From Adiantum capillus-veneris (Eukaryota > Streptophyta > Polypodiopsida > Polypodiales > Pteridaceae): 64,000 nucleotides of DNA. The stretch is taken from the NCBI GenBank assembly GCA_014529385.2, contig CM043950.1, forward strand, positions 153,996,445 through 154,060,444. The letters are read 5' to 3'. Both the position numbers and the translations under genes were made by a program. The notes under the pieces are model-generated. The model saw only the letters and a list, made by a program, of their open reading frames with translations. It did not search any database and was not told where the DNA came from. Positions 31,990-43,178 of this stretch are shown piece after piece (positions within the stretch are counted from its first letter, which is position 1; each line of letters begins with the position of its first letter).

Positions 31990-33030
31990 AACTTTCCCAC
32001 GATGTGTCTCTGGAAGGTGGATGTTTGGTGGTGATTGTTGTGCAGTTTGTGACTACATAAGGATGCCTTTGAAGGACAATGACAATGGATGTTTACATAT
32101 TACAATGGATGTTCTCCATTATATCAGGTGTACTACTTTCTTTTATCTATGCTTCCACATTTACATGGTTGTATCTTGTCATTTGAATTCTAACAATGCA
32201 TAAAATTTATGAACTTGTGACATTGCCAATTTAGATGCTATAATTTTTTCAAACTTCTAGTACCTTGTTCTTCTCTTTCAGTTTGGTTTATTAGTTGGCT
32301 TTAAGTAGGTATCAGGACCTTAGGCTAAACTAAGCCACTTAATTGCTGATTTTAATTCCTAAATAGTCTATGAAATGTAGTAACTTTAGTAGTGTTTTAG
32401 GCTATGAGGATATAATTCTCTCTAGCCTATTCCACCTAAGTGTGACTTGTGTTGTGGAAGTCATGTGTTAAGCTGGTATTTGAGACCTCGAGTCTCCCAA
32501 CTGCTCGTATTTGAGACCTCAAGTCCCCCAGCTACTTGTAGCAACTATGACAACAACAAAAAAGAAAACAAAGAAAAGAAAAAGAGAAAAAGAAAAGAGA
32601 AAGCAAATAGCACAAACTTCCTTGTATTTTATGTTGATCACACTTAACTGGTTTAAGTGACAAGATCACTAGTCCTTAGATCCCGACGAGCATTCCCAAG
32701 GTTAACTACTCTTTAGTCGACATTTTTTAATTAACGTTGGTCAATCTAGTACTTACTTTAGCTCTAGCTCTTGTGTACTTCTCTTACAGTCAACCTAATA
32801 GACCCTAACTCAATTGCATTTCGTTCAGGTACTACGCTTGTTCTAATTGGCAATGTTACAATTCATGAATTTGTTTTTGCATTTCCTAGAATATCATGTA
32901 TGCATCTCACTTATTGCACGCTTGCACATGCTGCCTTTGAGCTTTCACAATGTTGTTTTTCTTCTGACACAGGTACTCCTATCGTGGATCCTGATGTTGC
33001 AATGTTATATTCCGAGGACAAAATCTAAAT
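31990..33030 (+). other. Element B 3' untranslated region with intron-like signals
   Basis: No long gene. There is a 31-bp tandem duplication at about 32473-32535 (GTATTTGAGACCTC twice), a purine-rich run at 32550-32610, and several pyrimidine-AG sites resembling splice acceptors (CTTCTCTTTCAG near 32280, TTCTCTTACAG near 32790, TTCTTCTGACACAG near 32972). After the last one a short frame encodes GTPIVDPDVAMLYSEDKI and stops just before the polypurine tract. Possibly remains of a spliced or captured sequence. Confidence 0.4.
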
Positions 33031-33044
33031 CAGGAAGGGGGGCA
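33031..33044 (+). other. Element B polypurine tract
   Basis: CAGGAAGGGGGGCA directly before the 3' LTR start TGTTAACC. It is the RNase H-resistant primer for plus-strand DNA. Confidence 0.9.
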
Positions 33045-33270
33045 TGTTAACCACTGGTGTCCACTTCTAGTAGTCATGGCCGGGCTTGTCGGTCCAATAG
33101 GAAAAGTGTGAGAGTGATCGCTGATGAGAGGTGCACTCTAACTGGAACATTCAAGGGTTAGTTGGCTAAGCATGGGCGCCCAAGTGTGAATGGGTGAGCT
33201 CGTATAAAAGTCACCTAAACCTAAAAATCACTCATTCTCTCATTTGTGCAATTGAAGAGTGCTCTTGCTC
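33045..33270 (+). repeat. Element B 3' LTR, left piece
   Basis: Matches 15271-15496 with about 11 differences. It is interrupted after CTCTTGCTC by element C. The last five bases, TGCTC, are the target duplication of C. Confidence 0.95.
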
Positions 33271-34183
33271 TGTTTGGTGGAAGCGGCAACAGGCGGCCGT
33301 GGCCAGAAGGACCATATTTTCCTGAGAAACCATTGTAAAATTCCTTTGTAAAGAAGCATCTCTAAGCCGGGAAATTGTCAAGGATGTATGATTATTCTTT
33401 TGGGAGCAATTGTATATTAGAGAGCCAGTTTTAAGATTAGGGGCTTATGGCCGGACAAGCCATTTTTGCAAAGACCTAATCTATAAAGGTCATTTTTTGT
33501 AAGTTTTGGATAATCTTTTTTGGAATGAGAAACAGAGAAGACAACGTACGAATGAGAGCTCCTTCTTGTTCAAACTTGTAATCTTCGCCATTGCGGCTAC
33601 GGTAATCCAAATGCAGTTTTGATTATTGCATTGTGTTCCTCTCCTCTTGCTTTTTCCTTCAAGTATAATCATTCAAGATTTGGTGAAGGTTTCCGACTAC
33701 GTGTTTGAGGCTTTAAATCGCTGTTTTGAGTGTTTATATGCGTGTTTTATGTCGTTTCGACCCTAGGAGGGGCGTTAAGGACCCTAAAACGACCCATTAG
33801 GATCAACTGTTTGCTGTTTTTGTTGACTTTGGGACGAACGATCGCGATCGTGGTACCTCTCCAGAATGCTGTCACAGTGATAGGATATGATCCTAATAGT
33901 ACCCTGAAGCTTCTCTTCAAGTTTCGTGCGATTCCGAATAGATTTGCATGGTAAACGGGCATGACGACTGTAGAGCTGGGTAGAAGGACATAATCAGATT
34001 ACTTGGCAGTGATGCGTTTGATTTACTTGTAGAGATAGTAGTTGCATCTCATCGAGTTCACTTCATTAGGCTTGACAACCTAGTGAGTTTCCATGCCTCA
34101 TCCGAGTCGCTTCCCCTGTATTGATAAATATGTTGATGCTTGAGAGCTATGCTATGGACGTCCGTCGCGGCGACCCGCAAACA
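33271..34183 (+). repeat. Element C 5' LTR
   Basis: Ends TGTTTGGTGG and CCCGCAAACA. A TATA-like CTATAAAGG lies at 33481-33489. It contains the perfect 14-bp palindrome ACGATCGCGATCGT at 33838-33851, related to the palindrome repeated in the leader and 3' part. Confidence 0.97.
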
Positions 34184-34184
34184 T

Positions 34185-34202
34185 TGGCGCCGCTGCCGGG
34201 GA
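34185..34202 (+). other. Element C primer-binding site (tRNA-Asp)
   Basis: TGGCGCCGCTGCCGGGGA, one mismatch to the complement of plant tRNA-Asp(GTC) 3' end, one base after the LTR. Confidence 0.92.
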
Positions 34203-35973
34203 ATGCACCTTAGGTGATGAGTGACCGAGTGCGTAGTTAGACTCCTTAAAAAAGATCAATCCACAAATCCATTTTACACCTCAGTTAGGCTGCTATACAA
34301 GAGTTTAGAGCCTAGTGGAATCTAAAGCCAGTGGACCGGCCAGATCCTCTCTTAGGAGATTTAGGGAGCTGTGAGTGAACTTGTTAAAGCATTTTTGCTC
34401 TTCAATTTCTCTAATTCGATTGAGTACTGAAATCTCACCCAAAATCCGTCGTGTTTGTTGTGTCTGATTCAAATTCTTATGTTTTTTCAGTTCTGTACTT
34501 AGGAGTAGGATAAGCAAATCACATTCCAATCAGATTTGGGGCAAAAGTTAGAGTCGAAAAACTAGAAAACCATAACCTTGGCCAAAAAGCCATAAGACTC
34601 TGAAATTCTGAAAATTTGACTAAACAGGGCTAAAAGTGATTCAAATAACAGAGTGGTAGCATAAAACACAAGGAAACACTTGTCAGAGGGAGCATACAAA
34701 ATTTCATCAGATTTGGCTCAGGTACTACGATCACGATCGGTGTACCTCAGTCTTAGAAGTGTACAAGATTTGACATGTGCCTTCCTGATGAGATTCTAAA
34801 CAAGTTTGTCTAAAGCAACCACACCCAAAAACATCAAAAATCAAGGGGATCAGGCCACTTGGGTAAAACTAGCCTGACAGACCCAGAAACTACAAAATCT
34901 TGACTTTTGGTGATCCAAATGCAAAAAGACTTGGGGGATAGTCTTGAAACATCAGTGTCTACAAGCATGCCAAATTTGGTCTGATTTGGACTCAGAAGTA
35001 CGATCGCGATCGGTGTACCTAAGTGCCAGATTTTGACCAGATTTCATCTGTGGAATCCCCAGGTGTCTACAAACATAAAAGTCTAAAGGACCTAGAGCCA
35101 GAAACCTCAAGATACCTATCAAACCACCTGAATACCGATCCAAGTCAAAAATTGCTAAACTGGCTTAGAAATTGACTTTTAGTTGACCAAAACACATCAA
35201 AACTGGGAAGGAACCATACAGAGGGATAGCCTGTACACAGGACCACCCCTAGTATCTTTCAAATCCCAAATCAAACATCAAAATCCAGTCAAACTGATAA
35301 ATTTGGGAAAACAGGCACATCCAACCAAGAATTGGTAAAAACTTGACTTTTTTGAGTCCAAATACAAAAGTGTCTGGCAGGTAGTCTTAAAATAGCCTAG
35401 TGAACAAGCTGGTAAAGTTTCATCTGATTTGGACTCAGAAGGACGATCGCGATCGGTGTACCTCTGGCCCAGATCTAGCTCATTTTTGACCTATTCATAA
35501 ACCTAGGTTACACAAGATACTAGGAGTTTTCAAAACTCAAATTGGACATACTGTCAATAATCTGCAAGCAAAATTGTGTTGAGATCATTTTGAAGTGTTG
35601 AATCTGCTAACAGTTGGAATGACACAGTGATCTCATAGCTATCCAGTGTATTCATTTCCAGAGACCGATCAAGTAACAACCCATGCAGTCGCCGGAATTG
35701 GAAGATTTCTCCATCTCCAGGTAAGAGGTTTGGATTCGGTCAGTAAATCCCACTTTCTTCATGTTTTTGCGATCGGGAAAACAAATCAACACCAGAAACC
35801 TAAATTTAGCGGATCAAACGAGTGTCACGTCAACGGAGGAGAGTGTAAACCAAGGGATAGTACGCCCGTTAGAATCGATCCTTGAAGAAGTCATTTCCGA
35901 TACTTCTTCAGAGAGATCTTCCGAGTACTTCACATAACACTTGGGGCAAATAAAACTAAATGGGAGAGAAAAC
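34203..35973 (+). other. Element C leader with three palindrome-bearing repeat units
   Basis: About 1.8 kb without a gene. CGATCRCGATCG followed by GTGTACCT occurs at 34728-34739, 35001-35012 and 35444-35455. Each is preceded by GATTTGG(A/C)(C)TCAG and set in loosely repeated sequence. Two more copies lie after pol (42686-42697, 42960-42971) and one in each LTR. Confidence 0.8.
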
Positions 35974-38900
35974 ATGGCAGCAGGACCATCAGACCCCTCG
36001 GACACACTAAAGCTATTGTTCATCAAGTATCAATATGACAACAAGCAAGGTGCCAAGATATACATAGACGATATGGACCGCTACTGTGTGAAAATAGAAG
36101 ATAGACCGAGCGAGTTCAGGGACGAGGGTATCATGTATTTGGTAGTCCTAAATCCTAACATTGTAGACAAGTGGGGATTGATGGGCACAAAAGCCAAAAT
36201 AGACGAGGAACATGAGGAAAGGGCTCCAACAATGAGCTTACCGAATGTGAAATTAAGGCGAGAAAACGAAACGATGCGAATCAACACGGATAATGTCTAC
36301 TTGGGGTTATACAAGTATAATAATGGAGAGCAAGATCTCTATTATAGATGCGAGGAACCCTACGTCGGGGAGATGACTGAGCGGAAAAGACTTTATGTCT
36401 TCACCTACACCGAGGGAGCGGAAAGGAAGATTGCCGCATATGATAAGTATGGAAGACGATATGTAGCAATCGATAAAAAAGAATTGGAGGGATATACGTA
36501 CTTTGGGGGGCCACTTCACCAGTACTATGTCACTCCAAGCCCTCTTAGAACAACACCTACAACTGTTGTGCCAGAACCGTTAATCACAGGTGGAGGGAGG
36601 ACTCATGTAGCTGATTCTTTCAGTCGACCTCATTATTCGATGCCAAGCCCCATGGGAACGTTACATTCCAGAGAATTGATGGCTACGAATCGAGGTAGTA
36701 CGGTTCCTATCTCTACACATACGGTTGTAGGTCCAATATTTGCAGCCATCCCATCACATTTGCCTCCTAGTAGTAGATTTGGGGTGGGCAAGCCAACGAG
36801 AGCAACCTACGACCTCCCTGATGTACGAGAATGATTAAGTCGGGACATGGGAGCAATGAGAGTGACCGCAGACCATAGACGGCAGACCGTCCCAAGTAGC
36901 GAAGTGCATGCCAAAGAAGCATAGCGGCTCGGGGGATCCATATGCCCATGTATCGCTCTTCAAGCAAGTCTTAAGAGCGGAACAGATCACTGATTTCCAT
37001 ACTCAATACGAGGGATTCGGGCTGACCTTGGAAGGAACGGCCTTAACATGTATTGCGCGAGTTCACAGAAGAATTCTCAAAACGGGGTATAAAGCATAAT
37101 ACTGTATCGCAGATATACGCTTTTAAACAAAGGGAGAATGAAAAAGTGAAGGAAGCAACCTTGAGATTCAAGCAATACATTGAGAGATGCCCGAGAAGAG
37201 AATTACCACAGGACGAGGGATTGTTTGTGCTCTTCGTTGAAGGACTTAGGAATGAAACCTTGAAAAAGTACCTTCACTTGAAGGCCTGTAGCACATTTCA
37301 GCAGGTTACAAGGGAAGCATTATATCTTGTCGATAACTGCAAAGCATATGGGGAAGTATCCGAGGATACTGATTCAATAGCCAGTGGCTCTTCATCATTT
37401 AAGAGCGAACCCTCTACCAAGAAAGATGCTCAGGCGTCCTTGATGCCGACAGCTGATCAATTGATAGAGGAGGTAACAAAGAGAATGCAACAACATGTGA
37501 GATCACATCCGGTGATGAGACAGTCTCAGACGAGGAAGTGTGACGCATGCGGGGGGGATCATCCGACGCCATGGTGCACACAACAGCCGAAAGCTCTAGT
37601 TGCGAGTGGACGAGTACTGAAATGGTGTGCCATAGAGCAGAAATGGACGAATCATAGCACTGAAGAGTGTTTTTATAACAAAAATTTTGTGAGGGAAAGA
37701 CTGTATGGACCTCCAGTAGGACCATCCCAACCACCTCCTCCAAGGTATCAAGTTGGACCAAATATGAATTTGGTAGCGGGAGCAGACATACCTCAACCTG
37801 TGTTGGGTCAACAACCTCCATTACCACAGGAAAATAGGGCCATGATTAGATACGCTCAACCTTGTGAAGCATCACCAGGAACGAATAGTACACTTCAAGT
37901 GTCTTATTACGAGGAACCAATTGAGCCTTACGCAACTGAACCCGAATCACAAATATACGCAGACGAAGCATATCAACCGTGGGAAAATAGTGAGGGTATG
38001 GCACCACTAACGTATATAGCACAACCTTCGAGAGATCATTATTTGGTAGACGAGAGAATGTTAATGTTTATTGCAAACCAGAATTACAAACCAAGAGGAT
38101 ATCCTAATAGAGCAGGACAACTATGGGACCACCTCCTCAAAATCAACCAACAATTGGACAATGTTATAGCTATGGAAGTACAGATCATTGGGAGCGTAAC
38201 TGTCCTTTCAAAGGTGAAAGAGTGAAAATTTTTGGGTTTTGCGATGGATGTGGCGTAAATCACATATTACCAGATTGCCCAAAGAATCTAGACAACAAGG
38301 AAAAAGCGACTATGAATATTGTGGGGGTGATACCAAGCGCTAGCAGCGGATCGGAAACTGATCCCCTGATCCGAATCAACGCGATAACCAGAGCCCAAAC
38401 CAAGGACTTAGAAAAAAATGAACCTTTGGAGGAAAAGGTCGAGTTGCCCATACCAACAGAAAATGAGAGTTTATCCGTTAGAACTCAGCGAAAATCCTGG
38501 AAGGCAAAACGAGACAGGATAAAAACGAGAAGGTTGAAAATGCAAATTGCCATGCAAAACGAGTTGCATGAAACAACGGAGCAACTCAAACAAGAGAGAG
38601 AGAGTAAGACAACTGAGGTCAACAACAAACCGAGGAAAGCGTCCTCAGGAGGATCAGTCTTGGTTAACAAAGTGCTAGAGCCTTTAGATGCTCTATTACA
38701 AGCATACGAAGCAAGGCTAAAAACAAACCAAACCTTAGAGCAGAGATGGTTGACTTATCCTCAACCAGAAGTGGAAACGAAGCGTTTGGAAATGTGTAAA
38801 CACCTCATCGAAACAGCCCAGGCGTTGATGGAACCTGAGATAGCTAGAACCTCAGAACAAGAAGTATTGATTCACAAAGAGCGAGAAAAACTAAAAATCG

Positions 38901-39268
38901 ATAAACCCAAACGAGTAAATGAACCCAGGTCTGAAACAGTATTGCCACTGGATCATCGAGTTGTGCCAAACACGATTGATGACGCTAAATCAATGACGAT
39001 GATGCCAATTCCAGAGGTTGAAGAACAATGGCCACAACACTTATGGGAAACCATTAGAAACAGAAAGAATGGAAGCGCAACGTTACAATCTGCTCCAATT
39101 CCTGAAATTAACATGGATAACGGATTTTTTCAAGCCGATATACAATCGTTGTATGGGGATGCGGGAACGGAAAGTTCGGTGGAAAGCAAAGCCCAATCCT
39201 TGAAAACCCTGCCTTCATTTATAGGTGAACATGAGGCACAATCGGAGATAAGATTAGTTCCATCCTAG
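35974..39268 (+). pseudogene. Element C gag polyprotein
   Basis: Start ATG at 35974 (MAAGPSDPSDTLKLLFIKYQ), preceded by a stop at 35938. A 287-codon N-terminal region has no known domain. A stop at about 36832 and frameshifts near 37050 and 38150 split the rest. The gag core is DPYAHVSLFKQVLRAEQITD, then NEKVKEATLRFKQYIERCP and FVEGLRNETLKKYLHLKA. Zinc knuckles follow: CDACGGDHPTPWC, CYSYGSTDHWERNC (second Cys changed to Tyr) and CDGCGVNHILPDC. A charged linker with predicted helix (LHETTEQLKQERE) runs to a TAG at 39266. Particle protein and RNA binder of C. Confidence 0.85.
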
Positions 39269-39830
39269 ATGAGAACTATCCCACATATGGTTGACTCAAA
39301 GAGTCTTCAAGAGATGCTGTCGACACCTATAACATGCACCATCACGCTGTCCAAACTCTTGAGAGTCAAACCACATTTGTGGGAAGACATGGCAAAACAT
39401 ATGGAGCACAAGGGAGTAAATATTCCTCTTCCGACAAACCCTCCGGGAGAAGAAAACAAACGGGGAAGTCAACACAAAGCCCGACCAGTGCCCATAAACA
39501 AGGTCGGAGATTACTGCGAAGGAGAGGAGGGTAACACAACATTACCTGTTGAGTATCAGGAGATAACAACAATAACTATCCTAGACAGTGGAGCTGGAGT
39601 GGCGATTGCTACAAAGCAAACCTGGGAGAAGTGGGGCCGTCCAGCTCTCAGGAAAACTAGAATGAAACTGCAACTCGCAGATGGGTATGTAGAGAGGCCA
39701 TTGGGGATCCTGGACCAAATAGTTGTAACTTCGTGTGGAATTAACTATGAGCACACCTTTACCGTGGTGGATTTCGGAAAAACGAACAACTTTGACATTA
39801 TTTTGGGACGACCATTCATGCCTTAACTCA
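39269..39830 (+). pseudogene. Element C aspartic protease
   Basis: In frame with gag after one TAG. TITILDSGAGVAIATKQTW carries an intact D-S-G-A active site. It continues KWGRPALRKTRMKLQLADGY, ERPLGILDQIVV, HTFTVVDFGKTNNFDIILGR and PFMP, the complete retropepsin pattern. It would process gag-pol. The stop at 39823-39825 ends it; a degenerate linker runs to 40236. Confidence 0.88.
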
Positions 39831-40235
39831 AAATGATATAGGATTGGAGTTACGATCAAATCTACCTAAGGCACGAGGAACTAATAACGAAAATCAACAT
39901 GAAGGATCACAGCTATAGAGACGTTGCAAAAACACCGGCGCAAGAATTTAATTCTACCACTGTAAATCAAAAAGAAATACCTGCGCGGATGCAAACAAAA
40001 GCGCATGTCTGGATGTGTGGAGCATCCAATTGTGGTGAGATAATCAAAGAAGAATGCGTTCTGGAAAGATCCGTCGAAGATGAGGCATATTTCCCACAAC
40101 CTTTCCCGGAACATTTATTTGAGCCATTCGGGTGAACTCAAATATTGTCAACCTTAGATGTATGTGTTAACGAATACACACCTACGAAATTTTGTGACGA
40201 AGAAGGGTACGACCTAGTAACGTTGCAAATGGCAA

Positions 40236-42674
40236 ATGGCTAGCGTTGTCCTTGAGTCGGGATCAGAGAGCGAGGAACAGGAAGAAACTCCACGTGAGAT
40301 TGGGTGTAAACGAATAATTGATGAGGTATCTGTAGTGAATGATAGGATTCAAACAGAAGAGGAATCCACGGATTCACTATGCTGTGACCTTCCATCATTG
40401 GACAACGGAAACCAACTGATAGAGGCTGATGATGAAAGATCAACCGCATCAGAGACGAACGGGAAATACAGGATGAGACAGGACAGGTTTTACGAGTTTC
40501 ATAACCAAAAACCTAGTCGACAGAAGCGGTATAAATCCAAGAGAACCAGAAAATCAAGGGCGAATAAGCATAATCCGATGCCTCTTGTCAATGACAGAAT
40601 GGGATATCTGAAGCTTGTCAAAGCTGAGGATTGTGTCAAAGGCAAGGTCACTGGCCGGTTTACCAGAACTAAACCATGGAAAAACAACAAGAAGAACAGA
40701 CACGAAAAGCGGATGACTAAGTCGCAAAAGGAGAGGAAAACAGGGTCTGGAATGACCAAAACAGAGAGGAAAACAGAGTACAATAAGCTCAAGCGAACCC
40801 TTAGAGACATATGGACGACCGACTTTGAAACGAATGACGACACGAGTTTTGACAAGATAGATGCACCATCCCATTATAAGAAATATACCATACAAGATAG
40901 GAAAATCATAGTGCAACAACCTATGAGGGAATTGAAAGAACCGGGTATATCGTACGACGGTCCTGAAAAAGCGAAACGAATAGATCTAGCGGAGCCAAGA
41001 GAAGATCCAAAACCTGCATATATTACCACGGATCTTACTGAAGAAGAGGAAAAGCTTTTGGTAGCTACTCTTAAACAGTATAGAGATGTGTTTGCGTGGT
41101 CGTACAAAGATCTTAAGGGGGTGGATCCTAGTATCTGTCAACACACGATACCCCTTAAGAATGACGCTAAACCCAGCAGACAACGTCCCTATACTTACAA
41201 TGAAACATTTGCTAAAACGATCAAGGAGGAGATAGATAAACTTAAGGAGGCAGAGTTTATTTACAAAATTGAGCACACCAATTGGGTTTCACCAATTGTG
41301 GTGGGCCCGAAGAAAAACGGAAAGTTGAGAGTGTGCGTCAATCTAAAAAAAGTAAATGCTGCTTCAATTCGAGACAACTATCCCCTACCCATTACTGATC
41401 ATGTAATAGAAAGGGTAGCTGGCAAAGAGGCTTATAGCTTCTTAGATGGCTTTTCGGGTTACAACCAACTCGCAATAAAGCCAGAGGATCAACACATAAC
41501 GGCTTTCGCAATTGAATGGGGTATTTTTGCATTCCGGGTAATGGCTTTTGGCCTAACAAATGCACCAGCTACATTTCAGAGGCTAATGGGTCATGCTTTT
41601 AAAGAATATCTAAGACAATTCTTGAGAATTTACATGGATGACTTGTGCGTTCACTCCCTTGTAAGACTAAAGCACATAGAGCACTCGACCAAGGTGTTCG
41701 AAAAATGCAGGCTGTATCGGATTTGCCTGAATCCAGAAAAATGCGTCTTCATGGTAAGACAGGGCAAAATACTGGGAAATATAGTGTCCAAAAATGGGAT
41801 TTCGACAGACATGGAGAAGATCAGCGTCATTGTTGATCTACCACGACCAGTAAAGGTGAAAGAGGTACAAGCATTTATGGGTCATTGTGGATATTATCAA
41901 AGATTTATCTACTCGTACGCTATAATTGCAAAACCACTTTACGCGCTGATAACTAAATTTGAGTGGACAGAGGAGTGCGAGGAAGCTTTTCAAACGTTGA
42001 AGTAGAGATTAATTTTCGCTCCAATATTGAAAGCTCCGGATTGGGAAAAGATCTTTTATATTCACGTGGATGCATCAGCGTATGCAATAGGATGCATACT
42101 TGCACAACCTGGAGAGAACAACATGGATTTTCCAATAAGTTACTCCAGTAGACAATTGAACAATGCAGAGAAGAATTACACGACAACTGAGAGGGAGGGA
42201 TTAGGTATGGTCTATGCGGTGAAAAAGTTTAGACACTACTTACTTTTTAATAAATTTGTATTCTTCGTTGATCACCAAGCACTGCTGTACTTAGTAAACA
42301 AACCTTGCAGTACAGGAAGGATTGTTCGATGGTTCATCATACTGCTTGAGTTTGATTTTATAGTAGTGGTCAATAAAGGTACTACACACCAAAGAGCGGA
42401 TCATTTATCTAGAATGATGCATGGAGAAAACCCTGTAGGAGTTGATGATGATCTGTCAGATGCATATCTTTTCAACATAGAAATGGTTCCAAGATGGAGC
42501 GAGGACGTAATTCCTTTGTTGGCTATCGGGTCTTTGAATATAACAAGACAACCATCTACCATTGCAGCATCTAGATCATTGGTAATGTTGGCGAGCAGGC
42601 TATACAAACATGGATCGGATCAAATCCTTAGGCTTTGTGTTGAATCTAGTGAACGGGAATTGTACCTAAAATAG
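40236..42674 (+). pseudogene. Element C reverse transcriptase and RNase H; pol ends before integrase
   Basis: One frame with a single internal TAG (42003-42005). A basic linker (RFYEFHNQKPSRQKRYKSKR) leads to RT: WVSPIVVGPKKNGKLRVCVN, FLDGFSGYNQLAI, FGLTNAPATFQRLMG, catalytic RIYMDDLCVHS intact, FEKCRLYRICLNPEKCVFMV. RNase H: FYIHVDASAYAIGCILAQPG, YSSRQLNNAEKNYTTTEREG, VFFVDHQALLYLVNKPC, RADHLSRMMHGENPVGVDDD. The last codons (RLCVESSERELYLK) reach the point where B and D begin the H-x-H part of integrase; a TAG follows and then unrelated palindrome-bearing DNA. No integrase core can be found anywhere in C. Confidence 0.92.
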
Positions 42675-43178
42675 GCTCTGTACTACGATCGTGATCGGTG
42701 TACCTCAAACCCCAGAATTTGACCAAAACCTATCAGATCCCTTGTACACATCTTGTTCAAGTCACCATCCAAGTTTCAAGCCAATTGGACATCAAAAACT
42801 CATAAAAAATCAGAGTCTAGTCCAAAACTCCCTTGTAACCTAGAAATGGGACCTGTAAACTCAAAAGTGGTTCAAAAGACACACAGAGTGGACCAAAATG
42901 ACCCTCCAACTATCAGCAACCCACTCATATGATCAAATCTAAATTTGGCCTCTGTACTATGATCGCGATCGGTGTACCTCAGACCCAGAACTGGCTCATA
43001 TTTTTATCAGTCATAGCTCTAGTCTTCCTAGTCCCAATGGTGAAATATGGACAAGAATGGATGAAATTTGTTCAAGTTATGATAAGTTTCAACTTTTGAA
43101 CTGTTTTTTTACTAAAAGTCTAAATGCGATTGATTGCGAAAGGGAAATCCTTACAGCTTGTGATTCTCTTGACATAGA
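42675..43178 (+). other. Spacer between pol and the extra ORF of C, with two palindromic repeats
   Basis: Non-coding. Palindromes CGATCGTGATCG (42686-42697) and TGATCGCGATCG (42960-42971) are each followed by GTGTACCTCA. TCCTTACAG at about 43148-43156 resembles a splice acceptor 23 bases before the ATG of the extra ORF. Confidence 0.7.

Noticed and set aside
26824-31995. Perfect target duplication for copia 1
   Set aside because: The flanks CCTTT and AACTTT match only with one mismatch and a one-base offset.
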